A stretch of 64,000 bases of DNA. It comes from Gyrodactylus bullatarudis. Its lineage: Eukaryota; Platyhelminthes; Monogenea; Gyrodactylidea; Gyrodactylidae. The stretch lies in contig SSNU01000160.1 in the NCBI GenBank assembly GCA_012064415.1, positions 1-64,000 of the forward strand, in the 5' to 3' direction. Below are positions 1 through 12,077 of this stretch, in pieces. Position numbers and translations under genes: made by a program. Positions within the stretch are counted from its first letter, which is position 1. Each line of letters opens with the position of its first letter. Below the pieces are notes generated by a model. It was not told the origin of the DNA, did no database searches, and saw only the letters and a program-made list of their open reading frames with translations.

Positions 1-130
1 GGTGAAGGTTTCAGTGAAAACTCAGTGAAAAGGGTAAATATTTCCCATTTTTCCGGGAAAATAAACGATTTCCCATTTTCACTAGTGATTATCGTCCATT
101 CACTGATTTCCCATTTTCACGGTAACAGAT
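1..130. repeat. Short direct repeats at window edge
   Basis: A 16-bp motif (gatttcccattttcac) occurs at 67-82 and again at 105-120. A looser copy, 'tttcccatttttcc', precedes them, and reverse-oriented pieces such as 'cagtgaaa' are nearby. It looks like the edge of a minisatellite or a repeat cut by the window end. No coding potential is visible. Confidence 0.4.
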
Positions 131-1121
131 ACAAATATCTACTCTACTAGATATGAATAATTCAAAACTTGGATTAGTCTAGACAATAGAAGAATAAAAA
201 TTTGGGTTTTTAGCAAAATAAAGTAAAAGTTACAGTCTTGAAAAATCCTCTCATGAAGACAATTTTTTGGCTCCAAATTATCATAGAAAAGAAATTTCTC
301 TCCTTGATTTTGATAATCTTAAGGATCTCAAAGACCAAAGCGTAAAATAAAATTGATTTTAAAAATTTTGAAAAAAATAATTCCTAATACTTTGTGATAA
401 ATAACTGTTTTTTGCTAATAAGGCTATCCTGCTTATTTTTTGAGAAAAAATACCTTTAAAGTTGAATTTATATTATACTACTTTGTCTACTTTTAAGTAA
501 ATATGCTTTAGGAAAAATGTTTATTATAAATTTTCTTTGAGATTCAGAATTGCATTCTCTAGCTGTCTTTTTTGGGTATATTTATTCATTCTATTCATAA
601 TTGATAGTAATTAACACTTCTAAATCTAGACTCTTGACTCTAGAGAGAGGAGGCCGGATAGATAATTTAAAAATAATTTTATTACTAAAAAATTTTTCCG
701 TTAGCATATTTACACATTGAATGGTTCAAATGATAAAAACTAGAAAAATATCGTCATGTCCGCATTAAAAGATTGTTTGATAATTTCATACAAGATTGAA
801 GAAAAAGAAATCGCTCATAATTAAATACAGGCGTCATTTTCGAGGGAGAGAGTTAAAGTATGGAGGTATGCAAAGGTAGAAAAATAGAAATAAGGCCATA
901 TACATGATTCAAATGGGAATTTGTGGTATATAAAAAATATAAATGATCACAACAGAGCAGAGGTGTAAAAATATTTCTCTTTTCCAGGACAGTTGAGATC
1001 ATTCTGACAGATGCCATTTTCTTTTCTCGAGAATAATAAATAAAAAACAAGTTTCTTAAAAAAATAAATAACAGAGTTAATGGTAATAATATAAATGAAG
1101 GGGGGAGAATGGAAGAAATAT
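131..1121. other. Non-coding stretch downstream of Jun gene
   Basis: AT-rich sequence beyond the 3' end of the minus-strand Jun gene. It presumably contains that gene's 3' UTR. Open frames here are short and of low complexity, and I recognise none of them. No repeat copy or RNA gene was seen. Confidence 0.5.
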
Positions 1122-3338
1122 TTAGTCAAAGGATGAGTTAATTCTGGATAGATCCCTCTTAATTGAATTGGAATTGGGCGTGTGTGGAGGAGGTCTTTGG
1201 TTATGCTGTTGTTGATGCTGTTGCAGAGGGTCGACGAGGGAATTAAACTTGAGACTGTCTGACGTCATGAGCGGAAGTTGATTGATCTCTTCGCGTAAAT
1301 GCGGCATATTGTCAGCGAGACGATTGAGCTGGTTAACACTTGTAGCGATAACCTCAATAAAGCGATCCTTTTGTTCACGCATGCTAGACATGATGTGCTT
1401 GAGGTTGGCGACTTCAGCCTCGAGAGATTGAATGAGACTCAACTTCCTTTCACGACAACGTCGGGCAGCAACCCGATTTCTGGCTCGCTTCTTCTCCAAC
1501 TTTATCAGAGACGGATCAGCATCTGGGGGTAGATTGCAGCCGTAACTTGACAAATCATCGGAATCAGAGCCCGTATTTATGTTGCTGTATTCGTGATTTG
1601 AAAAGCTGCTAATATTATTATTATTGTTGTTGTTTGAAGTGTTATTATTGTTGGCATTCTCAACGACAACCTGGACATCTTTAACAGCGGCATTTTTGGG
1701 AGTGTTCTTTGTCTTTTTATTGTTACGGGCTTCCTTGGCTGATTTTTGGTTCATTTTATTTCTAATGCTGCTATTGTTAATGATGCTGTTGTTGGGCGAG
1801 GGATTTTGATCCATCAAGACTTGAGCTGCCAGGACAGTACGTGAAATACGAGGTTTCTTCAGAGAATTCGAGTCAGGACTAGAATTCATTTGGACTCGAA
1901 TAGTTTCATGTTTGAGGTTGTTGGAGGGGTTGTTCTGCTGCTGTTGTTGTTGATGCTGCTGATGTTGTTGCATTGCATACTGATTTTGTTGAAGAGTCAA
2001 GAGATCCGGAATCTTTCCAATATTATTACCCCCCAGGAATTGATTATTGATGCAGGATGGTGAAGAGACAATGATATGGTTTAGGTTAGACACAGAATTC
2101 GGGGGAGGAGGAGGAAATAGCATTTCTGTGGTCTGATTACCATTGGTTAAAGAAACACCTTGTAGTCGCAATTGTACAGTTGTATCTGATGTCTGATTAT
2201 TAATGTTTGGAAAAAGATTCGAATGATTACCGGTATTGTTGTTGTTAGCGTCAGAGGTGCGATAAAATTGATTTTGAGATATATTGAACTGTCCGTTTTG
2301 AGAACCAATGACGCCAGTTAGGTTTAGAAGGCTATTCAACTGAACCGATGTGGCTGGAATGAGATTACTGTTTTGGTTATCATTAAAATTCAAATTCGAC
2401 CGATTATTAGCGTCATTCTGGTCGGTAATAAGTAGGTTGGAGTACTGGTTAGTTTGGTAGGAATTCAAATTATTTGTATTCATATTAACAAGTGATTCTG
2501 TAATGGGGTTTATCAGCGAGTTGGTCTGGTTCAATGAGCTCAGCGTTGTCAACTAAAATAATAGAAATTTATTTATTTACATTCCTATATAAGCACAAGA
2601 ATTAAAATTTGATTCGAGAATTGATTAGAATAATCTTGAATGTACTTACTCCGGAATCAGAAGTATTTATAGAGACTGTAGACCTTGGAATGCCAGGGGA
2701 AGAGCATGGAATCAAATAATGGGCTGGAATAGAATTTTGATCATTATTGTTTGCATCACTGGTACTATTTTCATAGCCGATTGTCGAAGCCAAGGCACCG
2801 ATATTTGGGAGCAAAACAGTCTTGTCGCCATGTCCAGGGAATGTAGGATTATTGTTTCCATCAAAATATTGGCTATCATCATTATTACTATCATTTTTCA
2901 TCATTATCACATCTGGGGTTCTAAAAGTACAATGAGGAAAAAATTAGGCATACTTTGTTCTTGTTTTGTCGAAATTTTTAGAATTATTGTGAGACAATGG
3001 AGAGGAATTTGTACGAATTAAAAGGCTGGTCTTTTTATCTTGAGGAGAATGTATTCCGTCACGTTCTTCTTTTAACTTGTCCAAGTGTTTTACAAATTTT
3101 CTAAAAATAACAAATTATTATTTACTCTGTAAAAGTATCGTTTTCCTCATCGTTGTTAGAATCTTGGTTGTTAAAATCATCCGGATCAAGTTTTAAAGTC
3201 CAAGTTTGATCATCATTGGAATTTTTGAATGACAACGAATCTAATTATTTCGATTATTTATGTAATATAAACAATTTTCGAGCAAAACTCACGAATCGAA
3301 TCACTTTGGTCGTTGGATTGTATGTCATATTCCATCAT
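1122..3338 (-). CDS. Jun: Jun-type bZIP transcription factor (AP-1 subunit)
   Basis: Five exons (3338-3293, 3240-3126, 3100-2954, 2920-2650, 2552-1122) join in frame to about 669 aa. Near residue 370 from the last-exon start is the Jun/Fos-type basic region (NRVAARRCRERK, with the Cys typical of AP-1 proteins), followed by a leucine-zipper-like helix. The N-terminal exons carry TLKLDPDDF and FTEKFVKHLDKLKEE. These resemble the Jun delta/JNK-docking region and the conserved FAEGFVRALAELH segment of Jun, which is what separates it from other bZIP families. The body is very rich in Asn and Gln, with poly-Q and poly-N runs, and is larger than vertebrate Jun (~330 aa). Its expected role is AP-1 DNA binding in the nucleus downstream of JNK. 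Introns are 52, 25, 33 and 97 nt. The start is the first of two adjacent ATGs, at 3338. Confidence 0.85.
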
Positions 3339-3524
3339 TTTAGTCTATCAGTATTTCTTAATTCATTTGTTGGCTGTAATTATACAACATGTTGAGATGC
3401 TAAAAACTGAGATTAACAAAGATTTTTAAAATTTAAAATTCTAGTTTCATGTAACAAATTTGAGAAAAGTTGTTTATGCTTGTTTTAACATGAAGCCTAA
3501 AATAATTTTAACATTTTCAAAAAA

Positions 3525-4129
3525 ATGCTCGATAGAGATATCGAACAACTAATACTCAGATATCTTATGAAAAATGGACTAAGCAAAAGCGCAGAAACTC
3601 TATTTTCAGAATCAGAGCACCTCAAAGAAATGAGGAACAGTTATAGATCTTGTAATGCGATTCCCAAAGAATTGTTTTCCCTGGAGCTTGATTCATTGCT
3701 AACTGACTATATTGAAATTATTGATAAAAGTAAAATCTATAGCTCAAGTATTTAGTCAATAATCATTTACTCATAAGAAGATTTAAATTCAGAGCTAGGC
3801 CTCAAAATACGTTAAAACCATTAGATATTTTGCTTAATAGTAATTTTACTACAATCGAAACTAAACTTCCATCAATGTCATCAATAGGGGAAAAAAGGAT
3901 TATGGAAAAAGAAAACAATGCCTATGCTCCATGTCATAAATTTATTGCAAAAATTTGTGAAAATCCAGATCGTATTGCTGAACTCATTAATGTAAATCAA
4001 ATGGCCAATAACTCGCACGACAAAGACTTGAAAGATGATGTTATAAATGACTTTTTAGATTCCTTGTTCAACTCGGAAGACTGTGGTTATAATGAAGTGA
4101 ATAATGCGCAATGCGAGGAAAATTCATGA
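3525..4129 (+). CDS. Small LisH protein, NPAT-like
   Basis: Two exons (3525-3729, 3756-4129) separated by a 26-nt GT-AG intron give about 192 aa. Residues 1-65 form a LisH-type segment (DIEQLILRYLMKNGLSKSAE...). Spacing and residues resemble the N-terminus of NPAT, the histone-gene transcription regulator: LxxYL, then ES.xLKE, then IP..L.SL...LLTDY. The second exon has no recognisable domain and is acidic toward the end. NPAT is normally over 1000 aa, so this is either a drastically shortened homologue or a different LisH protein. It converges with the V-ATPase G gene, with 223 nt between stop codons. A LisH dimerisation role is likely; the NPAT assignment is tentative. Confidence 0.5.
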
Positions 4130-4352
4130 ATAAGTATTTAAATAGAACATCCACATTCTAATTTTGCCAGTCTGTTATTCGCTGAATAAGTAGACTAATT
4201 ATTAACTTAAATAGAACCTAAAACTGGGATATTTCTTGAACGATTCGTGCATACATTAAAGTCAATAAATAATATAATTATTATTATGCTTATTTCATAA
4301 CAGGAATCACAGATTTAAATAATTGATAGTTGATTTGGTCGGATAATACAAT

Positions 4353-4745
4353 CTAAGAATATATATTGGAATAGTTAGCATGCATGACCGGCTGGGTATT
4401 TAAAACTTCATCCATGAGGAGATCAAGAGCTTTCTCCTTATTTCGGGAGTAGAAGGTTTCAATCTCAGAAATAGAACGAGTAAGATAGTTGTTTATCTCA
4501 GAGTCTTTTTCGCCAGCACTATCTTCAATTGTCTTCTTAAGTTCTTCAAATTGCTTGTCTCTCATCTCTCTATAAGAGTCTATTTCTATTTTCGCGGAAT
4601 CTCTAGCATCTTTGATACGTTTAACACGTCCTAAGAATAGAAATGATTAAAAATCACTTATTCTCGCTTCTTCTATCTTTTCAGCAGCATTTTTTCTGAC
4701 AGATTCTATTTTGGTGACAGTTTCGGATGATGAAAATTTCATCAT
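4353..4745 (-). CDS. V-type proton ATPase subunit G
   Basis: Two exons (4745-4658 and 4630-4353) with a 27-nt intron encode about 121 aa, the usual length for the family (~118). The protein is one long charged helix. The conserved N-terminal part (AEKIEEARIRRVKRIKDARD, then EIDSYREMRDKQFEE) matches the stator-binding helix of subunit G. The C-terminal pattern, ending in a motif like 'P.xHxNY' (PVMHANY), also matches. It would form the peripheral stalk of the V1 sector with subunit E. The first of two adjacent ATGs is taken as start. Confidence 0.88.
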
Positions 4746-5080
4746 TTTTGAGTATTAGACAATTTATAACAAAGCTATGACAATTGAGTTTTGTTTAAGA
4801 CATCGTGACTATTAAGAAATCTTTTTTCAAATTAAATTTTTTACTATTAAATTAATTCTTATAAAAGATATTAACTAACGAGTTATTTAATAAATTTTAG
4901 ATCATTCCTATAGGCTATTAATGACTTTATAGCTCTAATGAAGTTATTTTAAACTTTTTTATACAGTACAAGAAAACGTGTTAAAATATTCAAGTTACCT
5001 ATCACCATGGCAACATCGAATTTTTTTTTATAATTCTCATAAATTTCCATTATCCATACACGAATGTTCAATTATGAATT

Positions 5081-8000
5081 ATGAAAGACAAATGCTTGTT
5101 GGTTAAGAATATTTTTCGCAAAGAGCATTACGAGAGTTCTCAGAAGTTCAACTTTCCTCTAAATGTTCAACTGAAGGGTTCTAGCGAAAATAACTCAGAT
5201 GACGATATATTTTTCAAATTTCGAAAAACTTTAACAGTCCTAGATAAAAAATACAATAACGAATCGCAAAAGAAAAATGAAAGTAGAAGACTTAGCTCGA
5301 TAATTGACCAAATAAATACAACTTCAAAGCCAACTCTGAAGCGAACTCTTTCTCAATTAAATAATTTATCCCTAAATGAAACTAAAACGCAAGATGTCAT
5401 TGTCCAGACAGTGAAGCCAGAAATTGACCAGCTAAGTCTTTTAGAACTACTTTCCAACGAAGAATTGAGTGAAGGACTTGAAGAGAAGTTCAAGAAACTA
5501 ACTAGATTTGTACAAGTTTTACGTTATGCCTCATTTACTGGAAAAAAAATCAACTATGACTCAATTTCAGTAACCTATGAAATCTTGATAAAAATGATAA
5601 ACAAAAATTTCGAAAATATCCACAATCCTGACTCGAAATCAACTATAAAAATGAGCATCAATGGATTACTTTTGCAATCAATACAAGTCCTACTCAATGA
5701 AATTTCAACAGATCACTTGGATTCGCAAAAGTCACACTTTTGCCAATTGGTCTGTAGTCTTGTATGCTTACTAGAGGATAGAGATCTCTTTGGTCATTTC
5801 CCAATATCTCTCATCAAGAATATCATTATAAAAATTGGGCCATTACCCTTTGTTGATCAGGTATTGAAGGAAATGTGGGAGGTGAATGAGAATCAACCAT
5901 TGATAATCTCTTGTGGGAAATCAATTCTTATTGGCTACTTACTCTGTGTATCAGAGGGCTATGATAGGTCAATAAAACAAACCCTAATAAAACATCTTGA
6001 ACAGCTCATTAGTTTACTTGGATATGGATCAAATCAAGTTAAGAATTTGGTATACGAATGTATTTATCTACTCCACATGAGATATCCGTTTATTTATGAA
6101 AGAGAGGAGAATAAAACCAGGGATAATGTCGTTGTATATCATTCCAGATTGAGGCCATCGATTTATTCCCTTTATCGTGAATTAACTCCGGTTGAATGGT
6201 CTGTTGAAGAGAAAACCAGAGTCCTCGATGGAATTGCCAAGAGACTGGCAATTCGTCAAATTTCTAGAATCTCTCAGGACAACAACTTCCTCTGTGAATT
6301 AGGCACCAGATTTTGTCCAAGTGAAAAAGGAAATGGAGATTTTGAGCTGGTTTCAGGTATGTTAGAAAAATTTCTATTGTAATTTCATTTTCAGCGGTAG
6401 ATTCAACCAGTCGGAAATCACGAAGAGATGTAAGTTGAAAATTAGCATCTCTAACGAATGTACATTATTTTAGATTGGCAACAAACAAACTCAACGAGAA
6501 TATGGTAGAAATCTAAGCAATCTCCGTAAGAATAGATCTCTCACTAAACAACAGCAGAGGGCTGAATCGAATACAAGTCATGCGTGAGTTCAATTGTTTA
6601 TAACTGAACAGTTTAATGCTAACATATTTGAACAATAATATTGTCGAACTTCATCAAGAATATTACTATTGTTGGTTTCTAAACTCATAAGGAAGGTTCG
6701 AGAGACTAAATTGAAATCATTACTGTGCTCAATCTGATAATTGTTTCTGTCTTTTGATGAAAGGAATTATTTGTAACTGTCCAGTGTCCCCTCAGTCTTT
6801 TTCGTTCCCACCCCCCTTACTTGAAGAAGTCCAAGCTGCTTGGACCAAGCATCAAAATCAACCAATGGAAGGGCTCAAAATATGGCATTGTAATAATGTA
6901 TTTGAATGTTAACCGAGGTAGAGTCTGAAGAGACCCGGCGAAATATTACGTTTATCACTAAAATATACGCTCGTTCTCTCGAACCTTCCTTATGAGTTTA
7001 GAAGCTAACATGTTTATTGTAATTCGATCTATCTATCAACACCTTCAAACATTACAGTAGTTAAAGTCTGTTCAGATGCAACATTTTTTTGTTTCTAGCT
7101 TTGGAATAGGCCAACGAATTCTATAGTAAAATAAAACCTTTTGCTCAAATAAAGTAAAATTCAGAATAAGAATCTGAACCGAATATTAGCTTATTTCTTT
7201 ATTAGATAAGAATTTGGTCCAAGATTAAGGGGGAAATTGAAAAAAACTTTAATTTTCACCAAATCTATTTAGAAGGAATACTTCATATCAGGAAATAATA
7301 AACCATTGGAAAGGGAATTGTGAGAACTGGAAGGAACTTTTGGATGCAACTGAAACTCTCGAAAAGTTGATCGAAAAGTCAGTTGATGAGAGAATGGATC
7401 AGAATTTAATTCATATCTTTGCCTCAATTATCGATCCCCTCTGCATAGCTATTCGATCACATAGATCTCAAGTAATTTCCATATATTAGAAAAAGCGAAA
7501 TTTTTCAAGTTTTCCCAGCCTTAATATTGAAAACCAAGGATTCTTTCCTATAAAACCATACGTTTTTGAGTTTGTTCTGATATGCAAAATCTCGATTGAA
7601 AATGACAATTTTTGAACACGCTTAAATTTTTTCAATGAATTCTACAACGACGAATGAAAAAATTAAGATTTTTGATTAGTTTCTGCAACATTTTAAATAA
7701 AATTAGTGCTTATCGTAAAAATTCAGCCTTTTATGCATGTAGTAAGAAATTCCTAAGAAATCAACTTAATTTTCATGTTATTAGAGAAAATGGGATTTTT
7801 GCATATCAGAACCTGAAAAGATTTCAATTTGATTTTCAAAAATTTGTTTTGCTCGACTAAAAAGAAATTCAATTCTTTTGTTTTTATAAGGTTAGTTGAG
7901 ATGAAATTGAGAATTCATTTTAATCAAGAAATTGATGAAATTTCATGACCATTTGAGAAAAAATGAACAATTTTTAATAAAGATTATTTAATTGAATTTA

Positions 8001-11000
8001 GAATTTTTCTTGATCTCAAAGTGAAAAGCTGATCAAATGATGCTTTCTAGACAAGGAAACCGATTGTCACACAATTCTTTTTGAAAGACTCACCATTATT
8101 TACGAATTTTGATTGGTTGGTATTTGATCAAGTAATAAAAATCATCAAGAAATAGAAATTTTATTCTTCCACCATTGATTCTACAATCTCATTCGAATTG
8201 TAATCATACTCCTCTACATAGGATACATAGGACAGGTTACCTTCTCAAGCCATAATTCTATTTCAAAGAAGCTGAAAATAGCTAACATTCTTTCGAATGA
8301 ACTAAAGCTAGTTGACATGAAGATGAGAATTTACTATTTTTACAAAAAACTAAATAATTTTCTCCAGATTCAAAGAAAAATATTTTTTGAATTCTAAAAC
8401 GGAATGAGCTAATAAGATGTGGATATTCGAAAAAAATTCAATCTGACCAAAATTAGACTGTTTTTGAGTATAGAAAATGCACCAAATTTCCACTTTTTCA
8501 ACATTTGAACCCGAAATTTTCATCGATTTTGATGATTTGAAGCAATCAAGTACTGATATTTGGGATCAATATTAGACGAAGAATTAGAATATGGCCATAG
8601 AAATACCGAAGATCTTACTATTTCCAAGAAAAAGTTGAACATCGAGATTTTGGATAATTTTCATCGAAATTGATTAAAATTTTGGGTTCAAAAGTTGAAA
8701 AAGTGGAAATTTGGTAGATTTTCGAAATTCGAAAAACGGCCTAATTTTTGTCAGATTGAATTTTTTTCGAATATTCATATCTTATTAGCTCATTCCGTTT
8801 TAGAATTCAAAAAATATTTTTCTTTGAATCTGGAGAAAAATATTGAGTTTTTGTAAAAATAGTAAATTCTCATCTTCATGTCAATTTGGTTTATATTTAA
8901 TTCAGCTACAATAATTTTTTCGAGAAACCATACCTGTAGAATTAAAAAATGTGATAACCTTGAAGTTATCTCTTGAGATTAAACTGTTGGCCATTTTCAG
9001 GGTCTAAAATGATAAATTTTTGAGACAATATCTCAAGGGTTAAAAACATATTCAAATCAACCTCCAAATTCAGTGTTTTATTGAATTATTTTTTCAATAA
9101 AAAATGTGCCTTAAATTTCAAGATTTCATGTTCTTGTCAAGGACTTCTTGACGAAAAATGTGAGACTTTTGAAATAATCATAAATTCTCAACTTTAGAGA
9201 GTACAAATCAAGAATTTTTTCTTGGCTAAATGATGATTCAAAGGAACAATTCTTTAATATCTCTGTTACTTTTTAACTCAAAAAGGTAAACACTTCAAAT
9301 TCCACATTCTAAGAAGTAAAAAATTTTTAACTATTAATAAAAATAGATTTAGTTGGAGTATAACCAACCAGTTTTCCAAAGTCTCTTCCAGACGTTACTA
9401 AGATAGTCAAGTACTTTCTTAAATTAACCATCTGCCAAAACCAATTTTTCTAAAGTTAGTTGTTTTGAAGCTGGGAATCTATGATTTTCACAGAAATCTC
9501 GATGTTTTCATCAAGAATTCGAATTTTTTTAGAGATTTTTTGGAATCTTACTCATGTTGCCCACTTTTACCATTTGAAGAAAAAAATTCTGAAAAAAGAT
9601 CATTTTTATAAAAAAAATTGCCATTTTTCAAATTTCAATTAGGCACCAAAATTCCATTTTTTCGAACTTGGAGCTGAAAATTGTTTTTTTGATTTGAAAG
9701 TAGGTGGCTGTTCGAAAGAGTTTTTTCAGGATCAAGACTAAACAAGAAAGCTGACTAGTACCGTCAAATTACCGACAGTTACCCCCTTTTCGAGACATTT
9801 TGAATTTTCGAAATTTCATTGATTTTCAGGTAGTGAAACTGATCAAAGAATCGAAATTCTGCTCCTAAGCGATAATAAGGCTATGCGTAAGATCAGATTC
9901 AGTCGAATTGATTTTCTTGTCTAATCTTGATCCTGAAAAAACTCTTTCGAACAGCCACCTACTTTCAAATCAAAAAAACAATTTTCAGCTCCAAGTTCGA
10001 AAAAATGGAATTTTGGTGCCTAATTGAAATTTGAAAAATGGCAATTTTTTTTATAAAAATGATCTTTTTTCAGAATTTTTTTCTTCAAATGGTAAAAGTG
10101 GGCAACATGAGTAAGATTCCAAAAAATCTCTAAAAAAATTCGAATTCTTGATGAAAACATCGAGATTTCTGTGAAAATCATAGATTTCCAACTTCATATC
10201 AATCAGCTTTATACTAAATATTAACTTTATTGAATTCCATGAAATGAATATCAATTATAATTTTTCAGTTATCGAAGGCAACCTTGGTATTAGTGAAAAA
10301 ATGGTCTGATCACTTTAAAGATAAGCCATCGAAAATGTCAGAGCTCATCATGCATCGTTTATTAGATGCGCTTTTCAAAAAGATTACTGGCGACTCATCT
10401 ACACTATTTCTACGCCGGGAGGCCGAGAAAACTGTTGCATCAGTCGTTCAAAATATCCTCAAATATGAACGAACAATATTCATACTTATAAACATGTTTA
10501 AATCAGGGAATTATGATGCAATAAACTCCAAGAAATTCCTGTTCAAAATGATTAATGATTTGTATTTCAAAATTGTCAATGAAGCAAATCTCGAAGGCTT
10601 GCAGAGAGTTCACGAAAAGATTTTCCAAATCCTCCCGTTAACTATAAACGAATCAGATTCAGATATAAGGCAAGTCTAAATTCTGTAGCCTGCTAATCAA
10701 AATTACTATTTTTAATATGTTCATAAGCAATGAAATCTGATACAAATGATGTAAAACATACTATCGTGTCTGTTTTAGTCTCTGAAATAGTTTTTCTTTT
10801 TTTTAACAAAGAATATTTTTTCGCTATATTGAATCCCAATTATCTACAGAATATCTTCTTGATTTGCTCATCAAATGTTTGTGTTTTTTTTTATCCATGA
10901 TATATAGTGACCGAAGTAATATGTTTCTCTTTATTTCTCGTCTAATTACCTTAATAATCAACTTTATGCGACTATAGATATATGAAAAGATTTGTTAATT

Positions 11001-11910
11001 TCCAATCAATACTACTATGAAAAAATTAATTCGAAATACATTTATGCGATATGAATGAAAACGAAGTAATACCCTTCTCACCATTTTATTGCATGTTTTT
11101 TTCTTTTCTAAAAATATATCTATGTATTTATGACGTATTGAGATTAAGTATTCATGGTCTTTGTCAAGTATAGATCAAAGCAAGATTTTCTTTCTCATAC
11201 GAAATCAACTCTTTTAGATACCCTATTAATTTCGACCTAAATTTCCAACGCTCAGACCCCTTAGCACTACGGTCTATAGGAACGAAGAAATTTTTTCATT
11301 TAACTCGAATATTATTGGATAATAATTCATAGATAACTTGATTTTCATCTGTTTTTCTTTGGTCTGAGGTTTTTATCAAATGAACAGATGCATTGTGCTC
11401 AGAATCCTATTCTCCACAAGTCAAAAAGATAGTTTCATCATTACAGTGTAGAATTTTACAATGTTTTTATTTCCCTTTTCAGATGTTCAACAAAAAAGAT
11501 TTTAAAAACCTTCAAGAATAAGCAACCTGACTACAAGTTTATTATAATGAGAGCGGTCCCCAGTAGCCAGGTTATTTCCTTCCTTAAAATTGTAAGTTGA
11601 ATTAAATTATATTCTTCAATTTATGAATTTGGGAATATCTCTTGATGCAAACTTTTTGTCTTGATTGGAATGCATGTTTTAGATCGTAATCTTAAAAAAA
11701 TTAGAGTACTGTTTAATTTGCGTATTATAAATGAAATCCAATCAATAATATAAGTCTAAGCCTAAAAGTCAAAACGAAACCGGGTCTTATCAAAGGTTCA
11801 TAAATTGAGTATACTTAACTCTGTTAAGGTAATTAAAGATTATAAAAATTTCTCAACATACGAGCCAAATTATGCTCATTTTCAAAAATTTTCAGATAGA
11901 TTCAATATGA
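5081..11910 (+). CDS. TOG/HEAT-domain protein, TOGARAM (crescerin)-like
   Basis: Seven exons join in frame: 5081-6356, 6395-6429, 6474-6583, 7273-7471, 10269-10669, 11483-11591 and 11896-11910, about 714 aa. Exon 1 is helical-repeat-like with no clear assignment. Exons 4-6 read like a TOG domain. They have a NWKELLDATETLEKLI opening helix, then a conserved 'R.xx.S.KA' turn (RSHRSQLSKATLVL), then LLDALFKKITGDSSTLFLRREAEKTV in the last helices, which resembles the C-terminal TOG of the ciliary TOGARAM proteins and of CLASPs. The expected role is tubulin binding in cilia or microtubule growth. Introns are 38, 44, 689, 2797, 813 and 304 nt. The fifth (10670-11482) begins GC rather than GT. The 15-nt last exon is inferred from an acceptor followed by an in-frame stop. 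Family call moderate, gene structure good. Confidence 0.6.
6671..7009. mobile_element. TIR element (family B) in an intron
   Basis: About 35-bp terminal inverted repeats bound a ~340-bp unit. The core 27 bp at 6679-6705 is the exact reverse complement of 6975-7001. There is no open frame of note inside. Related pieces occur at 54060-54290 (both strands of the element, rearranged) and around 48430-48470. It lies wholly within the 689-nt third intron of the TOG-domain gene. It is probably a non-autonomous DNA transposon; class unknown. Confidence 0.65.
8303..8892. repeat. Long inverted repeat (foldback family FB)
   Basis: The left arm begins with 'agctagttgacatgaagatg' and the right arm ends with its near reverse complement. 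Arms of roughly 170-200 bp flank a looser centre. Internal landmarks shared by both arms are a 'cggaatgagctaataagat' block and 'gggttcaaaagttgaaaaag'. A one-armed relative lies at 61463-61660. It is in the 2.8-kb fourth intron of the TOG gene. No coding capacity. Confidence 0.75.
9452..10210. repeat. Long inverted repeat (foldback family FB), ~298-bp arms
   Basis: Arms 9452-9749 and 9912-10210 are near-perfect reverse complements separated by about 160 bp. The outer ends read 'aaagytnattgatatgaagt'-like in consensus. The open frame at 10051-10254 on the minus strand is just arm sequence. The unit ends about 58 bp before the acceptor of exon 5 of the TOG gene, so the whole palindrome is transcribed with that gene. 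Confidence 0.85.
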
Positions 11911-12077
11911 ACAGACAGCATCAAGAAAAAAGTTAGAAACCAGAATAACAAATTCATAAAATGTTTCATTGTTAAAGTATTCTTGAATAAATCCAAATAA
12001 TTTTTACTACATCATTTTCGTTTTGATCAATGAATTGTGTATGGTTTTCTTTCTTTTAAAAAGAAGAAAAATTAAAC

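Noticed and set aside
1299..1809. Plus-strand open frames within the Jun gene
   Set aside because: Antisense to the conserved bZIP exon and its Asn-rich stretch; no independent support.
2719..3021. 100-aa plus-strand open frame across Jun exons 3 and 4
   Set aside because: Antisense to well-supported Jun exons; the hydrophobic Ile-rich product reflects Asn/Asp codons on the other strand.
8303..10210. Possible CRISPR-like or regularly spaced repeats
   Set aside because: The repeats are long, inverted and irregularly spaced, within a eukaryotic intron. They are foldback elements.
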